Positions 11,812 through 31,079 of a stretch of DNA of 47,028 bases are shown here, piece after piece. This DNA comes from Nemertoderma westbladi (Eukaryota > Xenacoelomorpha > Nemertodermatida > Nemertodermatidae). Positions within the stretch are counted from its first letter, which is position 1. Every line of letters starts with the position of its first letter. The notes under the pieces were generated by a model. That model saw only the letters and a list, made by a program, of their open reading frames with translations, made no database searches and was not told the DNA's origin. A program made the position numbers and the translations under genes. The DNA lies in the NCBI GenBank assembly GCA_032718475.1, contig JAUCBJ010005277.1, positions 1-47,028 of the forward strand, given 5' to 3'.

Positions 11812-12095
11812 CGCCCATGCCGCACGTGAAGAATACCAGGATTTCACTTTTCGGTCGACTTTTTATTGGAATTTTATATATGAAGATTTTTTATTTTTTT
11901 TAATTTATCTTTATTAAGTGTTTTATAGCGCTTATTTCTCTCTTATAACCTGTACATATACTAATTCGTTTATTGTTTTGGTTAGATTCAGCCCTTCTGT
12001 AAAATGTGGTTTTGGTGAAAACCTGGTATTCTTCACAAGGGAGTAACTGCAAAGTGAAATATAACAGCAGAAAGTCTGGTATTCTTCACATGTGC
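11812..12095. mobile_element. Nested 284-bp insertion with 8-bp target duplication
   Basis: CTTATATT flanks both sides (11804-11811 and 12096-12103). Removing the insert and one copy restores the inverted arm of the surrounding transposon. Near each end lies GTGAAGAATACCAG or its reverse complement, and the interior has a further GGTATTCTTCAC. An 8-bp duplication fits hAT-type insertion, but the extreme tips are not clean inverted repeats. Confidence 0.6.
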
Positions 12096-12847
12096 CTTAT
12101 ATTGCTATACAGGTTGATTATCCCAACATGATCCCAAATTTCAATCAGAATTGCAGGCAGTTGCTAGGGAAAGGTCATATTGTTGCTAAGGAAACGAGTA
12201 TCAGCCCCGAATACACTATTAACCATCTTCTATTGCTAGCCAGGTTATTTATCCCAAGTTTCAATCATAATTACATTAAATATACAACGGTTGCTAGGGA
12301 AAGGTCACCTTGTTGCTATGGAAACGTGTACTCGACTTCTATTTTTAAACCAACCCAGTAATATAATCGTAATTTCACTATATGGCGAGTTTCAATAACA
12401 GATACGACCAAAAGTATCCGGTTGCTATGAAAAAGTCACCCTGTTGCTAGGGAAGTAGTCAATTTTTTTGGTACACAGGCTCAGATTAATCTACACATTT
12501 TTTTACATATATAGTCACATTTTCATGCTTTTGTCCAGCAATTAACGATTTTGCTATATTTCAGCCTTAAGCGACCCCACTATATAATAAATAACAAAAA
12601 TTATAATAATTTTTATCGTCCATTTCGTTGTCGGCCTAAATTATTAAATTGTATTAATTGGCACAATATTGCCAACGTGGTGCAAAAATGATATGCAATA
12701 AGCTTTTACTATGACTTTATATTAATTACTGTATAATTTATTTTCACTAGTTTTAGCAGGGACTTCTAGAACATAGTATATAGGGGGGGGGGGGGGGGGG
12801 GGGGGATAAATTCCGATGTCTTATTTCTTATTTACTCTTCTTCCTAG

Positions 12848-13496
12848 TTTGAAAATCAATACAAACGACACAAATGAATCCCGGCTGGATGCCTATCTGA
12901 AACACCCCGAAGAAGTATTATTCAACAATAGAAAGTTTGTGAACCCAATGCTTTATGATTTCGGGTATATATTAGAAAATGAAAACAGTGTTCTGGAAAT
13001 TCAGAATATAATTAGAGAAATAGACAAGGATTTTGATCACATAATACTCTTGGAACATTACGAAGAGTCGCTAATTATCATGAAAGAGTTACTCTGTTGG
13101 GATATTGGCGATATTGTTTTTAAAATTAGAAATGTTAACACGAAAGAAGTTAAAGAAGAAAAGAACAACCAAAACCAAGAGAGAATGCGACAACTCCATT
13201 TAGGAGATTGGATGCTCTACCAACACTTTAATAAATCTTTGTGGAATAAAATACACAATTACGGACTCGAGAGGATGGCGAGAGATGTTAGGGCCTTAAG
13301 GGAAGCCAATGAGGCGATGCATTCTAAATGTTTACCAACAGCCAATAACGTGTCGGAACGCGATAGGACAACATGTTTCTTTTTCAAACTCTATGGATTT
13401 GATATGCTTCCTCCAATCATTGATAGTTTACAATTACATGACGGCAATATGGAAGAAGCTTGGAAGACATTCTCAAAAAAGGTGGAACTTACATAA
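12848..13496 (+). CDS. GAL3ST-like exon 2 (C-terminal catalytic part)
   Basis: Begins after the acceptor CTTCTTCCTAG; the upstream open frame (from 12816) is intron. It encodes RLDAYLKHPEEVLF, FGYILENENS, DKDFDHIILLEHYEESLIIM, ELLCWDIGDIV, YQHFNKSLW and GLERMARDVRALREANEAM, matching the second half of GAL3ST proteins in order and spacing. It is uninterrupted to TAA at 13494-13496. The intact frame argues that the TGA in exon 1 is new or tolerated. Confidence 0.85.
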
Positions 13497-13992
13497 CTGT
13501 CGTCTTGTTGTGCTTTATAACTACTGTACTTACAGTACTGTAGGCCTAAATTAATTTAAACTATTGTGAATGGGTTATAATTAAATACAAATAGTTTGGG
13601 GATATCAATGTGAGACATAGTTATTAGGCAGCTCTAAAGTGATGTTTCTATACCAACCTATATTAGAACCATAGCTATATTTCCAAACCAAACAAAGTGA
13701 TCATTATGTGTTGGGGAAGGCGTTTAAATAAATGGTAAAAGGGGCGTTAATTCGAGGGAAGGCGTTTAAGTTCATGTTCTAGAGCGTTTATTTTTTTTAT
13801 TTAAAAATAAATATTGTTTATCGTTTATTGTTTATTTTTTTTTTAAAGCATTTATGTTCTAGATTTTCAGCATTTTTAATCTAAATACCCTAATAAAGAA
13901 TGTTGTTAAATTCAAGAAAACAAGTTAAACAAATGAAATAAAACCAGGATTATATTTATTACAATGCAGTCTATTACAGCGGTACAACACGT
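13497..13992. other. Intergenic, no gene; fragment of GCGTTTATTCG-type repeat
   Basis: AT-rich. At 13718-13795 the phrases GGGCGTTAATTCGAGGG and GGAAGGCGTTTAAGTTC resemble 16447-16552, so the two look like parts of one older element later interrupted by the 14-15 kb repeat and the TTAA element. No coding sequence seen. Confidence 0.5.
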
Positions 13993-15033
13993 TGAGGCTC
14001 AGTTATCAGATACAGATTAAAATTGAGCAATTCTATCCCAAAATCGGCATTAAGAAATTTAACCAAACCGCCAATAATAAAAAATCAAAGGAGAGAGAAA
14101 AACTCCCCCTTCAAATCCCTCTTAACCTACACGACTGCCGGTCTGCACCACCCCAACCCAAAGGAGCACAGAGGATTAATTAAAGGCAAAGGTATTAACA
14201 GGAAATTTATGTTTTAAATTTTAGGCGTAGAGGCGACCCTATTTGTAAATTAGCTAAACAATTTCGTTGAGGTATTCACATGATAAATTAATATTTCAGT
14301 ATCATTTACTATCGGCATAAGGTAAGTTTTAATAATTTACACATATCTTAAAGAATCAGGATGAAATACTCAGGCAATCATTTTGCGATATAAATAATAA
14401 GCAAACTGGCTTTGGTATGGCACCTTACACTAGTAGTGCCAGCCTATGTCCTATAGATGTAATTACCCGTTGCCAAGTAGAGTGGTGAGATGATTGGACT
14501 GGTTCCCAAACTATAGGAAATAGCAAGCATGCCAAGGAATGAGGGAGGTATAGAGTGACTAGGGCACTTTGATAACTTAATTACGTTTAGATCAATTAAA
14601 AACATATTTCTTAAAGCAAATCATTTGAACTAATTAAAAAATATAATGGAATGGGGTATGGGGATTACAGCTGTATAATTTTTAAGTATAAATATTGATA
14701 TCTTATACTATAAAATAATTAATTTCCATTAACAGTCATGTTGAAAATGCTGTTTTTATCCTAACCAACTTAACTAATTTTAATTTAATTACTATTATTA
14801 ATTGCTATTATCTTAGCTTCTCGAAGGCCACACGCAAATTCAACTTGGAAAATTTCTAAACTTTTGCCAGACTACATGTGTACCAAGTTGGGATAGATTT
14901 AATCGAGATTTGGCTGAGTTATTAACGTTTAAAATTTAACACAACAGAACAACAGACACACCGATTGAGTTAGTGGTACCCGTATGCTAAGCTCGCTTAC
15001 TTTTATGGCTCGCCCCACACCCTACTACATTTA
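13993..15033 (-). repeat. Dispersed ~1.2 kb repeat, copy 2 (inverted mate of 2.4-3.6 kb)
   Basis: Reverse-complement match to 2400-3602, about 10.4 kb away, with small indels throughout. The short shared open frame is on the plus strand here (13992-14183; LHDCRSAPPQPKGAQRIN). The GAL3ST-like gene lies between the two copies. The homology ends near GGCTCGCCCCACACC at about 15025. Confidence 0.75.
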
Positions 15034-15073
15034 CCTTCAATCTTAACAATCAGTTAACTCTCAACAATGTTAA

Positions 15074-16432
15074 GGGCACGTGTTGTGGTCAAAATTAAAA
15101 AAAAAATCAAAAAGTTTTTTTACGGTTTCTGGATCAAAATTTAATGGCGATTTAAAAACTGAAAACGACATAGCGAGATATCTTTTAGTTCTCAAGTTAT
15201 AGCTGTCTGTTTGTCTGATAGTCGTTCAATCTGACAAAATTTAAGAAACACATGCACTGTACAATTTTCGCTATAGGAGTTTTCCTGTTTAGTGATCACA
15301 TTTATAATGTCAGTTTTAATGTTTCATGTATTCTAGATTGTCTGTCATTCTCCCTGCCTGCCTGCATGTCTATCTGTCTGTCTGTTGCCCTGTCAAAAAG
15401 CAATGAATGAAATACACAACTGAAAATATTGTTTTAGAGGTTTTCCTGGTCTATGATTCCATTTCTTATGTCCGTTTTAACGGTTAAAGGATTCTAGATG
15501 GTCTATTAGGCTGTCTGTCTGTCAGATTATATTTTGACGGACAGACCGACATGAATACAGACCAACACAAAGACATTATATTTAAATATTGACATCAGAA
15601 ATGTAATCACCGACCAGGAAAACCCCTTTAACTCAATTGTTAGCGATGTCCTTTCCTAAATTTTGACTGACAGACGGACAGATTGTCTGATAAACAGACA
15701 GACTGACAGTTAGACAGTCTGGAATTCTTCAAACGTTAAAACTAACATCGGCATTGAAATCAGCGACCAGGAAAACCCCCATAACCTAAATTTCAGTTCG
15801 GGTTCGGTGGTGTGTATCCTTAATTATTGACAGACAGACAGATTGTCCGATAAACAGACAGACTGACAGTCTGGAATTCATCAAACGTCAAAACTGACAT
15901 CGGAAATGCAATCACCACCCCAGAAAACCCCCATATCGGTAATTTTAGTTAAGAAGTATTCTTCCTTATTTTTTCAATATAATTTGAATTATCCCTCCAT
16001 TTAACAAAAAATGGCGGGAAGGTTGGAAAACTTTAAATTTACTTTATCTGAGAATTTTATTTTTCGATTTTATTTCACTCATGTACCTGTTTCTCTGGAA
16101 CTACTGGACCAAATTAGATTAAATTTTCAGTATATTATGTTCTTCTACTAATCCTTTATAGGTGGTACCACACTTAGACATGTGGGTTAGAAATTTAAAA
16201 AGTTACGTCACAAAAAACTGCCACAATACGTGATTTTTTACCCTGTTACAAATAACATTTTTCACTTTGAAAATTTCTGGCGATCACAATAGTTTTTTTT
16301 ATTTATTCTGCTACCACGTCTAAGACACATGCAAAATTAATTCCCCTCCAAATTTCAAGCCATTCTGTTGAACCAATTCCTCAAAAGAGGTACATAAGCT
16401 TAATAGTCAAATGTATGGACAAACACGTGCCC
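15074..16432. mobile_element. 1.36 kb TTAA-flanked TIR element
   Basis: The ends are GGGCACGTGTT (15074) and AACACGTGCCC (to 16432), each bordered by TTAA (15070-15073 and 16433-16436). TTAA duplications are made by piggyBac and Kolobok elements. There is no transposase; the interior is rich in CTGT/GACAGA repeats in both orientations. A second copy lies at about 35440-36432. Nonautonomous; the superfamily was not decided. Confidence 0.8.
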
Positions 16433-16436
16433 TTAA

Positions 16437-17061
16437 CGCCCGACATTGTAATATTAAACGCCGGGGCGTTTATTCGGGGAAGCCGTTCAAGTTGCTAATT
16501 TGGTGGTATGGGGGTCGTTAATTCGAGGGTGGGCTCTTATTCGAGTAAATACGGTATTGTGAGGCTGGCCATAAAAGACCATGGTCAAAAGTTGAAATAC
16601 AATAATTCGTAGATCAAAGATAAAGAATGATTCGAAAACATGAGGACAAATAAATTAAATGAAACAAACATCATCCAATGTTCATCATAATAGAGAAATA
16701 TTTACTTTTAATTAATTTTAACCAAAACCAATTTTATGCACGAATGTAATGTTTTACCTTAATTGTCAAATATTATTCGTAGAGTTTCTACCCAATCGAT
16801 CTATAGCGCTCACAGCCACAAGTCCGTCTCACATGTAGCAACACAAACCTAACCAAATAGCACAATCGACACACTTAGCTGCACATAACCAGTCTGTTTG
16901 ACAACATTAATCAGCAAAGTTTACAAGTTTATAAACCAGAAGATAAACGCAGTTGATGTCACAGAGGGTAATTCCATTGAGCGCGTCGCCACATTGTTGA
17001 ATCCCTGATTCTTACATTCCCACTAACTAATCCCACTAAATTGATCCGTAGATGTTAACCT
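16437..17061. other. Intergenic between repeats and HSPA9 3' end
   Basis: 16447-16556 carries GGGCGTTTATTCGGGG and ends TTATTCGAGTAAATACGGTA, which looks like the tip of an inverted-repeat DNA transposon whose other end is lost. The rest is AT-rich and would hold the HSPA9 3' UTR (minus strand). No clear poly(A) signal was picked out. Confidence 0.45.
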
Positions 17062-26407
<9,346 letters not shown>

Positions 26408-28124
26408 GTTTATCTGTCTGTCTGTGTGTATGCTGGCAGGCTGGTTTGTATGGTTTTGGTTTGGTTTGCTGATCGCGTTCACCTGTCAACCTGCTGGCTG
26501 GCCTGTTTATTACTGACTGACTGAATATGATTACCGTACTGCTGTACGTACAGCACTGATAAACTACCCACCAGGCAGCTAGGTACTGACCGCTACTGCC
26601 AGACTGCTGTACTGCAGTACTGTCTGACTTATGGACTTGTACCGGTACTACAGTACTAGGTCTACTACAACTTGACACAAGTGACAACAGCTATAACATT
26701 TCTGCATTTAGGCCTAAGTACAGAAGGTTGCTACACCTACAAAACCGTGCTATGTGGCTATGTATATAGGAGTAGGACAGTGGAATCTCCGCATTTACAT
26801 GCAGATATATTCACAGTGATCTCTACTTTTTATATCCTGCTAATAGCCCCACGGACAGTACCCCCCCCCCCAGACAGTAGCTCTCCGTGTCGCGACTGGA
26901 GCTTATATAGAACGTTTGTGAATTACGTAACGTGATATTATCTTGCGTTAATTCATTTTATAATATTTTGGTGATTTAGGCGTCATATTTTTATGTTAAT
27001 ATTGTTGATTATTTAGTTGAATTATTTCCATAAATCTTACATTTATTTATTATATTTATTTATTTTGAAGTTAAATGTATTTTATAGAATATGTATGTAT
27101 TTATTAGGGAATATTTGATTTAATGTTTGGTGAGTCTCTAGTGGTATTTACCAGTCTGCCAGTAATATTATTGCTTGGTATAGGCTTGCTTGCTTCGTAA
27201 TTATTGCGTTAGTTGAGTAGAGATTCTTTTGGGTTGTAGTTACATTGAATTTAATCATTCTTAGCCTCCGTTGGTTGTAGGAATAATCTGCGGGCCAATA
27301 TTTTCCTTGTAGAGAGTAGGTGGGGTTTTATTGAAGAGACATTCCTTTCTGGAGTGGGGTGGGTATATTGGATTGCCTTTGTGGTGTGTTTACTTCATCC
27401 TATTGTTGTAACTGTAGCTCTTTATATGGATAGATGCACTCAGTTGTGTTACTCTATTGTCGTAAAGGTCAAACTGGTTATAGCCAGCCTGAATGTTTGT
27501 AGAAGTAACAGTGCAGTTTGTTGCTAGGTTATTAATTAACACATTTTCAGTAGATAATATTGGGTTGGATTTGTTAGTATATAAACCGATATTCTGGTTT
27601 TCATTTCTTCAGTATCCTACGGAACCCCAGCCACGCAGAAGTATGTTTATTATTATTATTATTATTTTAGCGACATAGTTTGGGCAATTTTATATTGCGG
27701 TTGATTATATGATTATTATTATGCCTTAATTATTTATATTATATTCACTATATTGTCATAATATTTTTACTGATTGTAACATCGTATTGTAAACCATGAT
27801 AACCTTAAGTACGTAAATATACAGAACTTTATATGATTGTTTTTATAACTTTATGTTTTTATAATTTTATTTTATTGCCGCACCATATTTATTTTACCTA
27901 CATCCCTACCACTCTGTCAGACACTGTCAGCTAACGGCCCTACCTTTGTTGTCGGCCGATCTCGCTGGTGCCTCTGTAGTCCCCACGTCCCCATCCTAAC
28001 CAAAGTGTGGCTCTATAAACCTTACCCTTCCCCCCCAACCCCCACAAAGAATCCTCTTAGTTCACACCCCGCGATGGCGCGGGTTGTCTGCGTGTTTTAG
28101 CGCGCACACTCCGGACGGATATAC
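26408..28124. other. Upstream region of HSPA9, no gene recognised
   Basis: The first ~300 bases should hold the HSPA9 5' UTR and promoter (minus strand). They are rich in TACAGTA/CAGTACTG palindromes, with no TATA box I would stand by. 26861-26871 is a C run next to CAGACAGTAG, a stray unit of the 15-bp repeat found at 28.1 kb. From 27 kb the sequence is AT-rich and without a supported frame. Confidence 0.5.
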
Positions 28125-28490
28125 CTCAGACAGTAGCCCAGCGGACAGTAGCTCCCCGGACAATAGCCCTCAGACAGTAGCCCAGCGGACAGTAGCGCCC
28201 CGGACAGTAGCTCCCCGGACAATAGCCCTCAGACAGTAGCCCAGCGGACAGTAGCCTCCGGACAGTAGCTCCCCGGACAGTAGACCCCCGACCACCGGAT
28301 AGTAGACCACCGGACAGTAGCCCAGCGGACAGTAGCCCCCCGGACAGAAGCTCCCCGGACAATAGCCCAGCGGACAGTAGCTCCCCGGACAGTAGACCCC
28401 CGGACAGTAGACCCCCGGACAGTAGCCTCCTGGACAGTAGCCCAGCGGACAGTAGACCCCCGGACAGTAGCCTCCCCTGACAATAGCCCC
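28125..28490 (-). repeat. 15-bp minisatellite (CGGACAGTAGCCCAG type), left arm
   Basis: About 24 degenerate units of a 15-base motif such as CGGACAGTAGACCCC, with swaps among CCCAG, CTCCC and ACCCC endings. The open minus-strand frames through it (GGLLSGGLLS and STVRGATV style) are repeat artefacts. Units in the opposite orientation lie at 29030-29115, so this may be one arm of a foldback element. Confidence 0.9.
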
Positions 28491-28499
28491 CCAGCCCCG

Positions 28500-29115
28500 A
28501 AGAATGATTAGTATTAAGAAAATAATGTCTACAGTACATTTTCATTTATTCATTAATTTTTAATATCACCGAAATTCTAGAATATAATATTTTGTAATGC
28601 TTTTTTGGTATTGGTGAATGTTCTGGAACATTAGTAGATACAGTATGTTTTTTATGATAGCTGTCTTTTTTGCTAGCTAGTATTTTTTTGAAAGTAAAAA
28701 AATGCGAAAAGATGGATATTTTAGGTTTAAACTGTTGCAAAATAATATACTGTATTAACGACCAAAATAATTTTCAAAAAATACTAGCTACCATAAAAAA
28801 AACCTACCGGTACTAAAGGTTCTAGAACATTCACCAATATAAAAAAACACTCATAAGCAATAATATTTTTTTCATTTTCAAAAAATACTACAGTAGCTAG
28901 TAAAAAAAAACACTAGCTACCACAAAAAAATATCTACTAAGGTTCTACAGTTTTTTTTTTCATTACCAATATCAAAAAATACTCTAAAACACAAAAAAAA
29001 AGAATGTTAAAAAACTCATTCGGGGTCTACTCTGTCCGAGGGCTACTGTCCGGGAGTTAGTGTCCAGGGGCTACTGCCCGGGGAGCTACTGTCCGGGGGG
29101 CTACTGTCAGACTGT
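28500..29115. repeat. Inverted middle and right arm of a foldback-like structure
   Basis: 28600-28690 (TGGTGAATGTTCTGGAACAT-like, then TTTGCTAGCTAG) is mirrored imperfectly at 28790-28990 (TAGCTACCATAAAAAA, then GGTTCTAGAACATTCACCA). Then GGGCTACTGTCCGGG-type units (29038-29110) mirror the 15-bp array. The whole block, 28125-29115, would fold on itself. No target duplication was found. Confidence 0.6.
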
Positions 29116-29130
29116 CCTAGAGCTAGAAAC

Positions 29131-29340
29131 CCATATACGTTATGTGAACGCACCTATTCTAGAACGCAAATGCAGAAATAAAACTACCTAGAATAACTTT
29201 TACTCTTAGGCCTACACATACTGTACAGACCCCGATATGTACACATACCCCAAAACCTACACCTAAACATACGTTATGTGAACGCACCTAGCACATACAC
29301 CTACACGTCATAAGGTACGTTATGTGAACTCACCTTAATA
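29131..29340 (+). repeat. Three spaced copies of TACGTTATGTGAACGCACCT
   Basis: The 20-base motif occurs near 29133 and 29269 and, with one change, near 29313, separated by unlike sequence. Origin unknown. Confidence 0.7.
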
Positions 29341-29539
29341 ACCTGTATATTGTTGCTAACATTTATTTACTTATTAAATTTCGTACATTTATTAATTATT
29401 AAATTAAATAGAGATAATTTTTGATAAAGTCAGTAAGTTACAGATCTATACTAATAATAAAGTTTAACTGGTTAGTTATTGACATTATAGTTTGTTGGTC
29501 TGTTCAGCAGTTGTAGTCAGGTCGCTTAGCAAGTTAATG

Positions 29540-30430
29540 TGGACGTTCTGGACAAACTTCCCATAATTGGTCATACCTTTCATTTTTTAAGGGGAACCAA
29601 CTTTGCAACATTATTTATCGGTCTCATATTACCATGACAACAGGAGGTCATTTACAAAAGTCCACTTTCCAATAAAGCTACAGTCTTCTAACCTTGAACT
29701 ACCCCCCATATATCAGCATCAGAGATTCCATTGACGTCATTTGTAAAACCCGATTGCCATGGAAACTGTTTCAAAAACGAGTTTCAAACGCCGATTTTCA
29801 GTAAATATTCGAAAAATATAAAACCATTGATTAATAATTGTTCCCCCATTTGGAAAAATCATCTAACATTATAAATATAGTATCCCTGGGACCCTCTTGA
29901 TTTCTAGTAGTGGACCAATTTAAATGGACCTGTGGTAGTCCAGTAACCATGGTCACAAGTCACTAAATATATTCTGCAAAATTTAATATAGTTCAGAACT
30001 ATCTAAAAAAAATTCAATTTTGGATCTAGTGTCTTACATGTTACCAAGTCCAGACAATTACTTTCCGACCATTCAAGTTTGCCTCTGTTGCCATGGTAAC
30101 CAATAACATTTGGAATGTGGACAAAATATTGAAAAAAACATGTTCAGTATACCGGTACTTCAACTTTGATCATATGCACATTAGCACCTTAGTTCCTCAT
30201 TATACAGTATAGGTCTACTGTATGACCACTAGCACAGTCAATATAGTTACCATAGCAAAGGGTATGTTTCATTATTTATACACTTCCGCTTTCTTATTTT
30301 TTCATATTTAGAAGGTAATAATTTTCTTGATTTGAAAAATATATATCTGGGGTCTATCATAGCTATTTTTAAATGTAAATAATTACTCATGACCATAGCA
30401 ACGGGAGATTTCCCTCTTTTACACTACTTG
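29540..30430. repeat. Region with spaced X-box-like palindromes, probable decayed transposon
   Basis: Motifs of GTTGCCATGGTAAC type recur every 80-200 bases: CCATGACAACAGG (29631), GCCATGGAAACTG (29756), GTAACCATGGTCAC (29942), GTTGCCATGGTAACC (30088), TTACCATAGCAAAG (30246) and CCATAGCAACGGGAGATTTCCC (30392). The last resembles the repeats in the inverted arms of the transposon at 9.7-12.6 kb. Termini not found; no gene seen. Confidence 0.45.
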
Positions 30431-30869
30431 CTAGGTTGAATTTCTCCAAATTTTGTGAAATATGAACACTGAAGTATTCAGTGGAACATATCTTAGCACC
30501 AGAGCGTTTTTGACAGAAATAACAAGTTTTTTTCTTAGAGTGTTGGATATGGGAGGCAATACATCCTTAGTAACAGCGATTTTTGCATAGCTATGAGGAA
30601 TTTTGCTCTGCTATGTCGAATTTGGTAGAGATATTGGTATATAGATTTAGGTCCTGAAAAGTCACTCGCATTGCCTGTTTTCCATAGCTTCACAGGGTGT
30701 GATAACCTCCACACTTTTTGGTCGGCGGGTAAAAAGTCAGCAGTATTGGAAAGATTCACGTTTGTAATTTATGATAAGACCAGTGAATTACAACATGTAA
30801 ACGAATTAAGGAAGGTCCACTTTTGCCAAAAGAATATAACTTGAGACTATAGGCCTACCTCCAACCCAG

Positions 30870-30958
30870 TATCGGCTCGAACCCGGTACCTAGGTTTCAA
30901 ACTTCCGGTTATCATCAGCCGAGTGTGTGTCCTAAGACCACTGAGCTACCAGGGCGGT
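30870..30958 (-). repeat. tRNA-derived sequence with long variable region
   Basis: On the minus strand GGTAGCTCAGTGGTC (30950-30936) is an A box and GGTTCGAGCC (30883-30874) a B box, about 50 bases apart, like a tRNA of the Leu/Ser class. The 5' and 3' ends do not pair convincingly and no CCA-ready acceptor stem is visible, so a pseudogene or SINE head is more likely than a working tRNA. Confidence 0.55.
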
Positions 30959-31079
30959 AGAAGATTTATTCGCTATGGAGTGGGGTATCATTTCAAAGTC
31001 ATTTCATATCATTTATCAAATTTCTAATCTTTCATTCTCCACTTACTGTTTTATCATAGCAGCCAGAGCAACACGTGTT

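Larger units (their letters stand above)
9701..12582. mobile_element. 2.9 kb TIR DNA transposon, Academ-like candidate
   Basis: Both ends read TAGTGGGGTCGCTTAAGG inward and are flanked by TAT (9698-9700 and 12583-12585), a 3-bp duplication. The inverted arms are several hundred bases long and contain spaced repeats of CATAGCAACAAGGTGACC type. Between them lies a minus-strand decayed gene with a PIN/XPG-FEN-like nuclease end and a Cys-rich tail. Long TIRs, a 3-bp duplication and an XPG-type nuclease are known for the Academ superfamily; that name is an inference because the transposase part is missing. The element sits wholly within the GAL3ST-like intron. Confidence 0.8.
8005..12847 (+). other. 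4.8 kb intron of GAL3ST-like gene
   Basis: Bounded by GTAAAT at 8005 and a pyrimidine tract ending CTTCTTCCTAG at 12847. About 60 percent is a single TIR transposon (9701-12582). The first 1.7 kb is AT-rich with no gene recognised; it holds a local direct repeat, GTTTTCATTGGTT followed by ATTGGTCGT, near 8221 and 8260. A run of 23 G (12783-12805) sits about 42 bases before the acceptor. Confidence 0.75.
7505..13496 (+). pseudogene. Galactose-3-O-sulfotransferase-like gene with in-frame TGA
   Basis: Two exons, joined in phase, read as a Golgi galactose-3-O-sulfotransferase (transfers sulfate from PAPS to galactose C3 of glycans). Codons 1-53 give a short cytoplasmic tail, a membrane anchor (KVLAVIILIVLA, residues 8-19) and a stem, as in type II Golgi enzymes. 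Codon 54 is TGA (7664-7666). The frame then continues as NIFWLKTHKTGTSS (5'-PAPS loop) and IRDPA (codons 148-151, 3'-phosphate site). The second exon holds LLEHYEESL, LLCWDI and GLERMARDV, all family landmarks. Total is 382 codons counting the TGA; vertebrate relatives have about 400-430. C-to-K spacing around the stop equals that of human GAL3ST1, so TGA most likely replaces a sense codon. It is either a recent null allele, a sequencing error or readthrough. Everything else is open, so decay must be recent if real. Confidence 0.8.

Noticed and set aside
26408-26482. Upstream ATG at 26482 as HSPA9 start
   Set aside because: It adds 25 hydrophilic residues unlike a mitochondrial presequence; the ATG at 26407 begins a typical Arg-rich one and gives the expected length.
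28126-28545. 139-codon minus-strand frame of LLSGGLLS repeats
   Set aside because: By-product of the 15-bp minisatellite; because 15 is a multiple of 3, frames stay open by chance.
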